Under the pieces are notes generated by a model. It was not told the DNA's origin. It ran no database searches and was given only the letters and a program-made list of their open reading frames with translations. A stretch of 64,000 bases of DNA from assembly GCA_030248195.1 (NCBI GenBank), contig JASAND010010987.1, forward strand, positions 39,133-103,132. The letters are read 5' to 3'. The stretch comes from Trissonchulus latispiculum. Taxonomy: Eukaryota > Nematoda > Enoplea > Enoplida > Ironidae. The position numbers and the translations under genes were made by a program. This document shows, piece after piece, positions 55,836-64,000 of this stretch. The first letter of the stretch is position 1. Each line of letters starts with the position of its first letter.

Positions 55836-57545
55836 AGAATCGAAATTTGGATTACAACTGAAGAACTGAAAATTGAATACCAGCTAATTTATTATTTTAG
55901 TATTAATTTTTCGTTAATAAAACCTGAAATTTAGAATTTTCGAAATGTTCTGCTGCGGACGATTATTCATATTATTCTCAAGGATTGTTCTGCCATAAAT
56001 AGTGCACGCTTTAGCTAAAGCGGTTGGCTTCCAAAAGAGCCTAGCCTAGACAACTAATTTGATTGCAACAAGTATACTAATTAAGGATGTTTGGTAACTA
56101 ATTACAATCTAGTTAAAATAGGAAATTTTGAAATTTAAGCAGTAGCAATCATGTGACAAATCATTCGAAAGCTCTTCATTGGGACGAACCCAATAATTTA
56201 AAACTAAGCTTTTCACTTGACTGATTATTGGTAATTTGTAAATTTTACACAATTTTCTTCAAAACATTTGACATTTAACCAGTTAGACGACTTGCCATAG
56301 TTCTTACACAATTGAATTTGTCCTCATCAAGGGATTTAGCATTATGTCACAAGATTGATTTTTGCCTATGTTGGAAAAATTTCGATGTTAACTTGAAATG
56401 GTAATCTATTGCCATAATTGTCACGTTATCATGTATCAAATTATATAAGAACTTTTTAAGAAAAATCTATTGGAGCCGGCAGCAACAATAATATCGATGG
56501 TGTTGATGGAAGGTTAACCGTGGGAACAAAAATGTTTCAGTAGAAAGCAAACATATTTCACGACACCGGCCCGTTCGACCTACCAGGTCAAGCCAACGGA
56601 CGTTCCTATACACCTAGCTGCCCAATGACCGTTTTTATAACTTCAGAGCCCTTACAACTCTCAATAAGTATCTTGTTGATTTAGAAAGCGAATTTCAATC
56701 CGGTCTGTATGCCAGAAAGAATGGCAAGGACAGATCCTGCCTTTCATTGGCCGGGCAGATCGGGCAGGCCTAGAATACGCATGCTGACCCCAGCTCAGCG
56801 AGTAGCTCAACGGCTTTCTGATGAGGGCCTTTTCGCGCAACGAGTTAAAATTATATTATGTAACTCAATCCTTTTCTGGCAAGGGGTTAAGAGTTAAGCA
56901 ATCCATTTTAACTTGCCTGTAGAGTGAAACAGGGCTGGAAAATTTCAAACTACTCTTTAGCTCGCGCGCAAAAAAATGTCCCGAGCAGGTGTCGTGAAAT
57001 ATTTGGTTCCCCCTGAATATTTGGTCCCCCTTAACAAACTTCTGGTAGTAGCAACCGATCTGATTACTTTCAACCGCGAACAGAATCCTTCCTCGAAGAC
57101 CGTTACTTTAATGTATGATAACAAGCTAATCATAGCTGATAATTAACAACTGAAATTAACCTAGAAAAGTCACAAGTCTTTAGCATAACCCATCATATTG
57201 CACATGATTCGAAAGATCTTGGGAGACAAATTCAGTGATGTGAAAGTGCACTTTGGCTAAAAGCAGCACAAAAATAATTGGCAAAAACTGGTTCTTCGAA
57301 TATTTTCTTTTTAAACTTTTAATAGTTTCCGCAATTTGGCATAAGTTTTACACCAGTTTAAATTTATCTCGTCAAAAGCTTTTGAATGATGCGCAACAAG
57401 ATGGATTTTGTTAAAAATTGGATAACTTTCTGTGTTAATTTCAGTTAATTAGCAGCAATAATTAGCATAATTACACAGTTATCAAATTTCATATATCAAA
57501 TAAACTGTCAATCGCTTGCAGTTGAAAATAATAAGTTGCCTTCAC
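55836..57545. other. Unrecognised sequence with another AACTC-element end
   Basis: GAGGGCCTTTTCGCGCAACG at 56823, followed by GAGTTAAAATTATATTATGT and GGGGTTAAGAGTTAAG, is a solitary end of the AACTC family. The phrases at 56560 and 56993 (CACGACACC / GTCGTGAAATATTTGGTTCC) look like a decayed inverted pair around it. No gene is supported. Confidence 0.45.
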
Positions 57546-58031
57546 CAAGAGTTTACCTATGGGGGGACCAAACGATTTAGGGGGCTACATATTTAATGGC
57601 ACCGGCGACAAACACTAATTGCAGGATATGCCCCCTTTTTCAGTTGTGGGCGACGCCAAAAGGAATAATAGCGGATTTCGCAAACATCACTCTTTGTTAG
57701 TAACACTACGTCTATTACCTCCGCGCCGACGACTGACCGCCTCAAAGGAGCTCCCAGCGCCCGCTGTACTATGTACACTCCTTCTATATTTATATATTAA
57801 AGCTCAAAACATGGCTTCGTAACTATACTGTGTCCGTTTCGAGCTTGAGAGAAAAACAAATGGATTGATTTAACAAGTGCACGTCCGCTAAGGAGGAGTC
57901 AGTCGTTAGCGAACAGTATGTTTCGGGTCACGGGTCCAATCTCCGAAAAAGGGGTCAGCCGTTAGCGTGCAGAGGATGTATCACGCTTATAATACACAGA
58001 GTATGGCTGCTGGTATACCCTTATTGAATAT
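57546..58031. mobile_element. Decayed foldback relative of 6540-6941
   Basis: A CAAGAGT start (57546) and TATGTACTCTT end (about 58022-58032) bracket a central stem (TATATTAAAGCTCAAAAC and GTTTCGAGCTTGAG) and a GGGGTCAGCCGTTAGCGTGC phrase found in 6540-6941. The flanks do not show a clean 7-bp duplication, so the left boundary is a guess. Confidence 0.55.
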
Positions 58032-59392
58032 GTACTCTTCATACAACCTATTCTACCAATTCCAAACAACATTTTCTTATCTTTATTACTATACTTAAGC
58101 GAGCATATTATTATAAAAAATGTCAATTTCATGCTATATACGTATCCATTGTATCATTGCAATAGATAATTGGCACTAACATAAATACTAATACATACAT
58201 GCACAAAATCACCAGGACACCAAGGACATCAGGGAAAACTGTATATACATACATTGGAGTATTAATAAAAACAGGAAAGGGGGAATTAAGCAGAGACAGC
58301 TAGCACACAAACATAACAGAGAGAACACAACGTTAAGTTAGCAAATCTAATAATTATTAAACTAACAAAATGAATAAATAAGTTCCAACTAGCACTAATA
58401 ACAAGAAACCCTGCACAAACTACTTTAAAGTCATGCAAGAACTGCACAAGAGCGATGATTCAGAGCAACAAATCCGGATATTATATTCAGTCTTTTGAAA
58501 TGGAAGCATAAATACAGATACGAGATATAACTCGTATATACATACATACTTGGAAAAACGCGACAACAAATAATGTTGAAAACCTAAAACTCAAAATCAA
58601 AGTTCCCGGTGCAATCGTGGTGAACCGAAACATAAAAGCCAGCACATCACAGCGTAAGCTCAGTAGAACCCGCATACAGAAATACATACATACAGAAATG
58701 TTCAATGTAACGTAGGTGGTTACGTACACCAAACCAAAACAAAGACACGGTGCAAAATGAAAATAGCAAAAAGCCACATACATACATACAAACTTATTCC
58801 ATTGACAATCATATCAAGCATAGCAAAAAGACTGAGGATAGCCGAGGAACCCTACTACGTCAAATCAAATACCATAAAATGAAATCTAATATAAAATATT
58901 AGAAGTTGATCTAACACTACACTCCAAATGTTTTGAATATGCTGCTGAAACTATAAGCGTGGAAACTTGTGAAATCAAATTCTGCTAAAGCTACTTAGCA
59001 ACGTGTCCAGTAAAATTCAGATCATTTATTAAACATAAAAGTCTGTAACCCATGCAATAATCTATTAGCTTTCACCAAAATACCATAGTCGGAATGGTAT
59101 TTAGATCAAGAAACGTTTCAATTTCATAACTAAACATGGAATTGCAATCATTCGTAAAGCACCTACATCACTATATGCAAAGTGGCTTCAGAATGCACCA
59201 TGCAACACTGAATTTTTTGTAGCCACGCGTAGTAGGCACACTACCACATCCTCTGCCCTTTAATCTTTGTGCTGTCAAATTTTGATTCCTAGAAAATTAG
59301 AAGTAAAGTATAAAGTAAATCCTAGTAAATCCTACTACTAAGTAATAGTTCAGTTTGTACTTACAAGATTTGTGATTTAAATTCAAAACTGG
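58032..59392. other. Unrecognised A+T-rich sequence
   Basis: It is rich in scattered ACATACAT words (58190-58790), with no element ends and no supported gene. Confidence 0.4.
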
Positions 59393-60030
59393 CCTTAAGG
59401 TGGTGATTCCTTTTGCAGTCATTAACTTTGAACCGTTATTAATCATTCATTAGTTGGAGTTGAGAAGCCATCTTTATATCAAAATGTAGCTTACATTTTC
59501 CCTTTTAGCGAATGCATGCATTTATGGGTTTCAATAATTGTTTTACTGCATTTAAAAACAGTAAAATTTTTGAGAAATTTTTTCTCAAAACAGTGATTAT
59601 ATCATTCGATTCCTCTTTCAAATACCTTGAAAGCCTTTTTAATTGTTGTGAAATCGCTTTTCGTTAGAGAAATTACTTAAAATGTAGGCTAAACTAAGTT
59701 TTTGTTTACTTTTCTCAACTGTCAAGCGGTTACTTCACTATAGACCAGCAATCGGGGCAACTAAAAGGCTCTTGTGGTATTTTTGTGCAAAACACATTTG
59801 GTAAAGGGCAATCCTCCAGCGCGCATATTATAATCTTCAACTGCTAGAAGAAATGCTCTCATTTTTGCAAAAACTGCTTTCTCAATCCTTACAGAAAGGA
59901 GAAATACCGGCTGTTGGGTAATGATCACTCCTCGAATAGCTGTGCTCTGTGAGACCTTAAAATTGACAGCTCTAGCTTAATTTTACGGCTTGCGTAGCTT
60001 GTTGATACATTATTAGATTTCTGCAAAAAT
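59393..60030 (+). repeat. Dispersed repeat; second copy of 42440-42905
   Basis: It starts CCTTAAGGTGGTGATTCCTT, like the arm end at 660. From 59580 it aligns with 42440-42905 through GCAATCGGGGCAACTAAAA and TTTTACGGCTTGCGTAGCTT. This links the 0.6-4.9 kb inverted repeat and the 42-kb repeat to one family, of unknown class. Confidence 0.65.
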
Positions 60031-60990
60031 GACGAGCTTTTGACTCCAAAATAAGAATTCTCACGATAGAGAAAAACTAGAAAAGCCAAAATATAGAGCA
60101 CAACGAGTTCTTTCGAATGAATATAGCTATAACTATGCAACTAACCAGCTGTCAGAAGTCGGCTGAAGCTATCCCGAATGGAAACGCTGACATTTTCAAG
60201 CGGGTTTGCGCCGAGGATACCAGAACGCTAAAATTTTGGAAAGTTTTATCAAAATTAAACTTAATTTTGGCCGTGTGCTAGCAATAGTACTCCAAAAGGA
60301 ATTTTAATTGCGTAATTGCACTTGATTTAAATTTATTTCTGGTATTTTATTTACTATTTTTTGGTTAACACAGCACTCTTGACTTTAATTGTATTGTAAC
60401 TTCATTTGAGCAACGCAGGCCCACAGCTACAATATTTGGATGTGTTTGTAGCTTTTCCGGGGTACATGAGCCCTGCATTCTTATGACAGATACTCTCAGT
60501 ATGGTTTCACTACTGACAATCATTCGTCTTGAATTTAGCCTCTTAGGGGTACATGAATCCTTGAATCGACATTTAATTCAGCACGTGATTCACTACAACA
60601 CTTCCAATTAGGAAGAGTTGGCTTAGACTACTTTTTATTATTTACGTACATAATTTCTCATGGTACATAATGTATCTTGAACCAGTTAATGAGGCAAAAC
60701 ACCGAATGCTTACTAATTGTGAGACATGAAAAACTTGCCTATGTGCTGATATGTCAGCGCCAGTCTTAGTTTTGAAATAGATTCTTGCCAGACTGAGTTA
60801 GATGGCTGCGAGTTTAGTTAATGTCGTTAATTTGAAAACGGATTCTAAAAGGATAAGCTTCCATGAGGTGATTTTGCTAACCGCTGAGGATTTTTAAAAG
60901 CTATTATAGATAAAACAACGTATCCAGATCTTTGACTAAGGCCACAGTTATATTTGCAACCTTCAATGTGCTAGAGTTCCACATTGTAAG
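60031..60990. other. Unrecognised A+T-rich sequence
   Basis: No gene or repeat is recognised. Confidence 0.4.
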
Positions 60991-60998
60991 CATCCTAT

Positions 60999-61581
60999 CA
61001 TGGGCGCACCTAGGGGGGGGTTGGCTGGGGTTGCAGCCCCCCTTTTTGGCCGACCTCCCGGGAATTTTCGGGGGAGAAAGAAAAAATTGAGCGAAAGAGT
61101 GCATAAAACAAAAAATATGAAAATTTTCCGCGCCTGCGGCGTCATTATATTTCAATTTTTAAAATTTTCGTTGTCTGCGGAGTTTTTCTATCTTAATTTG
61201 AAAACATTTTGTGCCTACGATGCTATTGGGTTTCGACTTTCAGAATATTTTGAGCCTACGGCGCTTTCGTAGCTTAAGGTTTGTAAATTTTCAAGCCTGC
61301 GGCACCATTCTATCTCGATTTTTGAATCTTTTCGCGACAATTTGAATCTTTTCTAGTACAAATTAGTTGCGCCTGCGGAGTTTTTATTCAAATCGTTTGA
61401 GGTTTCAATTGCAAATTTTTCCATGTCAAAAAATTTCTCAACTTTTATTAAAATCTTTTTAAATGTTTCCATTACGGATTTTTTATAATTTCAAAAATTT
61501 CTCAAGTTTCAAAAGTTTTGTGGAAGCGAAAAATTATTTGTCTCGACCTCCCCCCATTTCAAAATCCTGGGTGCGCCCCTG
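60999..61581. mobile_element. hAT-like MITE, 583 bp
   Basis: The ends are CATGGGCGCACCTAGG and CCTGGGTGCGCCCCTG, inverted with two mismatches. The 8-bp duplication catcctat is perfect (60991-60998, 61582-61589). Inside, a GCCTGCGGCG/GCCTACGGCGC-like hairpin word recurs about every 40-80 bp (61129, 61173, 61211, 61254, 61292, 61370). Non-coding. Confidence 0.92.
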
Positions 61582-61773
61582 CATCCTATAATAAGTCATT
61601 CAGTGATGTGGCACACATGGCTATGGGAAATCGGGACCATCGGGACTCGGTTTTTTCTGCTGAGTTTTTGGTTAAAGGCATTTCTATTTGACACGGTTTT
61701 GCAAGAAGCTGCCATGAACCTGTTATGCCATTGTTAGGGAGTTATCAAAATATGACAACCAATGATAAAGGCA

Positions 61774-62097
61774 CACTAGCGTAGCCAGGAAAAATTTTCG
61801 AACTTCGCGACTTTCATCGTATTTTTACAGAGCATTCTTTGAAATTGAAAACTCCGTAAGGCCCAGCAGGCGGTCATGCACTCAAATGATGCAAAACATG
61901 GTCAGAATACACCAAATAGGGTATTTGGTCCTCATTTTGGGGTGCGAAACACGTATTATAATGACGCGATACACTTATTTGGCGCGAAAAGTTTTTGAAA
62001 AATGGACATTTTACACATGGCAGAGAAAAAATTCTTTTGGGGTTCACAATTTCGGGGGGAATTTCCCCTCCCCATTCCCTCCCTGGCTACACGCCTG
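61774..62097. mobile_element. hAT-like MITE, 324 bp
   Basis: The ends are CACTAGCGTAGCCAGG and CCTGGCTACACGCCTG, inverted with several mismatches near the tip. The 8-bp flanks are imperfect (taaaggca at 61766-61773, ataaggca at 62098-62105). The GTAGCCAGGG core is typical of many hAT MITEs. Non-coding. Confidence 0.72.
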
Positions 62098-62133
62098 ATA
62101 AGGCAGCAACAAATCCAGATCTGCGACTCCAGG

Positions 62134-62692
62134 AGCCGGTCCTATCAAAGTCCTTAACCCGGGTTAAGTCGCTAACCCGGGTTAAAAATGGGTTACTAAC
62201 CCAAATTCCGCCCAATCAATTCCTTGCGTAACCCTGGTTTCATAACGGGATTAACAGATCTTTTGGGGTTAGTACTAACCCCGGTCCTATCATGAAACCC
62301 GATTTTAGAAATTTGGCTTAAAACGGGGTTAAACAGGCCAAAACTTAACCCTCCTCACCGAGGAGGGTTAAGCGCTTAACCCGGGTTAGCGTGAGCGCTT
62401 TTGAACGTGGATATATAACAATCGGCCTACAGAAAAAAACCGGTTAACCCTACTTTGCTCGTTTCAGGCAGCCAATGCCTAAAACCGGGTTAACCCCGTT
62501 TTGTTTCTTCTAGCAGTATCAGCCTAAAAATGGGTTAACACCTTTTAAACCAGGGTTAGCCTAACCCAACCCCAAAAACGTTTGATTAGACTGGGTTAAC
62601 CCCAGGGTTAACCCAACCCTGAAATTTTGGGGTTAACCCCAAAATGGGGCCTAACCCGGGTTAAGCTTAACCCCGTTTTGATAGGACCGGCA
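62134..62692. mobile_element. TIR element with GGGTTAAC words, about 560 bp
   Basis: GCCGGTCCTATCAAA opens it and its exact complement closes it. The interior is nearly all AACCCGGGTTAA, GGGGTTAACC and related words in both orientations. A 5-bp ccagg occurs just outside both ends (62128-62132 and 62694-62698) and could be the target duplication. It interrupts or truncates the LINE fragment that follows. Confidence 0.82.
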
Positions 62693-62729
62693 CCAGGTCT
62701 TTGATGCCTACTGATGCTTTCTGCATTCG

Positions 62730-63605
62730 TTATGCCTGCAGCTTTCGGCTAACTTTATGGTACGCGGTCATTATTTGTATGGTATCACTGGACAACTTTA
62801 CAATTGGGTCCAGTCCTTTCTTTCTAACCCAACTCAGAAAGTTAAAGTTAATAACGCTGTATATAGCACCCGCCCTGTATTGAGTGGTGTTGTACTGTAC
62901 TTGCTCCCCTCTTGTTCCTGATTTACGTAAATGACATGCCTGAAGTAATTGTTAGTTCTTGTATTAGTTGTATTAGTCTTTATGCTGACGATGCAAAAAT
63001 ATACTTGTCCACAAAAGAGCCAAAATCAGCAGTACTTCAGGAAGATCTTAACCTTGTCTGCAACTGGGCCAATATCTGGCAGCTTAGACTGTCATTTCCA
63101 AAATGTCTGGTTTTAGTATACGTATGGTTCTGTTGCAGATCAGGATGGATCGGATCCGGCTGTCATGGACGGTCAGGGCCTTGAGGTGGTGGATCATACA
63201 GTAGACCTTGGAATCACACTCTCATCCAACATGAAGACATCTTCACACTGTACAAAAATTACCCAAAAAGCAAATAAAATTTCTGCCTCTATTTTTAGAT
63301 CATTCGAAACTAGAAATACAAAATTTTCAGTCAAAATGTTCAATACTTACGTCAGACCAATCTTTGAGTATAACTCACCAGCATAGTCACCCGTTTCTAT
63401 TAAAAGATCGACATGATTGAAAATGTACAGAGAAGATTTACTAAGCGTATGCTCGACCTGCAAGCGTTGACTTGATGCAACGGTCGTTGGAGATACTAGG
63501 TCAACAGTCCTTAGAAATTAGAAGACTACTAGCCGACCTTAAGTTAATGTATAGAATATATTTTAACAAAATTTCCTTAAGCTTCGCTGAACTATTCTCG
63601 TGAGC
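62730..63605 (+). mobile_element. Broken LINE reverse-transcriptase fragment
   Basis: Pieces in two or three frames read as a non-LTR retrotransposon polymerase. LYNWVQSFLSNPTQKVKVNN and RPVLSG lie at about 62795-62888, then after a frame break LLFLIYVNDMP, the catalytic LYADDAKIY (about 62983), a thumb-like stretch (VDLGITLSSNMKTSSHCTKI, TYVRPIFEYNSPA) and, past a stop at 63385, LEIRRLLADLKLMYRIYF to about 63590. Deletions, stops and frameshifts make it inactive. The ADLKxxYxI tail matches the 44454-45022 fragment, so both come from one jockey/CR1-like family. The upstream part is missing, replaced by the element ending at 62692. Confidence 0.85.
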
Positions 63606-63840
63606 AACTAGTATCGGTTGAGAGGTCATGCTTATTAAATAAGACACACACGCTGCACAAGAGAGTCCACTAAATGTTTTATACTAATAGAATCCTTGAA
63701 ATCAGGTACAGTTTGTCCAACAGTGTTGTAAATTTTCTTTGCATTCGTACGGTCTATTTCTAAAATACATTTTTTGAAGGATCGGGGTTAAGTAACCATA
63801 CAAGTGGTTTTCCCATCCCTTTTCTGAAACTTTCATCCTG
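63606..63840. other. Unrecognised sequence
   Basis: No gene is supported. Confidence 0.4.
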
Positions 63841-63848
63841 AGAGTAGA

Positions 63849-63904
63849 TACACACACATACACCCACACCCACCCACACACACACGCGCGCGCGAGCGCG
63901 CGCA
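63849..63904. repeat. (CA)n/(CG)n simple repeat
   Basis: ACACACACATACACCCACAC grades into CACACGCGCGCGCGAGCGCG, a purine-pyrimidine alternating tract able to form Z-DNA in principle. Confidence 0.9.
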
Positions 63905-63963
63905 TATAATAGTTTCTTTTTCCTGTTTGTTTCCTGCTAACACTGCAAGTATATATGTATCAA

Positions 63964-64000
63964 CAAGAGTACATAATAGAATAAGAGTATGAAACTTGTT
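63964..64000. mobile_element. Left end of another CAAGAG-family element, cut by the window edge
   Basis: CAAGAGTACATAATAGAATA followed by AGAGTATGAAAC is identical to the first 32 bases or so of the 53606-54191 element. The remainder lies outside the window. The preceding 7 bases (gtatcaa) would be expected to reappear at its far end. Confidence 0.8.

Overview
This window looks like a gene-poor, repeat-dense piece of an animal (metazoan) nuclear genome. I cannot name the species. The two most convincing genes encode seven-helix receptors. Their helix 3 and helix 7 motifs (NRLIA; NPFIYLSFS) and overall plan resemble the nematode serpentine receptor class x (Srx) style of chemoreceptor, so a nematode or relative is my best guess, held loosely. 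No rRNA, operon, CRISPR array or bacterial feature is present.

Layout. 1-9 kb: an inverted-repeat pair, a hAT-like element (1650-2901), a palindromic element (6540-6941), a second TIR element (7111-7676), and a receptor gene on the minus strand (7704-8650) with a frameshift in its first intracellular loop. 9.5-26 kb: an almost unbroken mass of nested repeats. These include G-run/C-run-rich non-autonomous elements, a 4.5-kb element with about 900-bp inverted arms (15485-19995), tRNA-like SINE candidates, and a CCGACT minisatellite. 27-28 kb: an intact single-exon receptor (27173-28132). 28-45 kb: mostly unrecognised A+T-rich sequence with tRNA-like relics, two coding-like poly-glutamine/acidic blocks, a 12-copy minisatellite and a LINE 3' end. 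45-55 kb: foldback and TIR elements inserted in one another, including a clean three-level nest at 52844-54886. 55-64 kb: more relics, three or four TIR elements, and a broken LINE reverse transcriptase (62730-63605).

The main story is mobile DNA. Target-site duplications can be read directly for many elements. Those with 8-bp duplications look like hAT-type elements. A separate palindromic group ends in CAAGAG, usually CAAGAGTACATAATA. Four complete copies each have a different, perfect 7-bp duplication (ataataa, ttaatat, ctcggat, catttac). I regard this group as the best candidate for something undescribed. A second pattern is that several unrelated TIR families fill their interiors with degenerate copies, in both orientations, of a word found next to their own ends. 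No element in the window carries a recognisable transposase, so all would depend on proteins encoded elsewhere.

The two receptors are paralogues (about 270 aligned residues, clearly alike throughout), and two non-coding blocks upstream or nearby are also duplicated. The region may therefore be a receptor cluster broken up by transposon insertion. All family names come from motifs and repeat geometry read by eye; no database search was possible.
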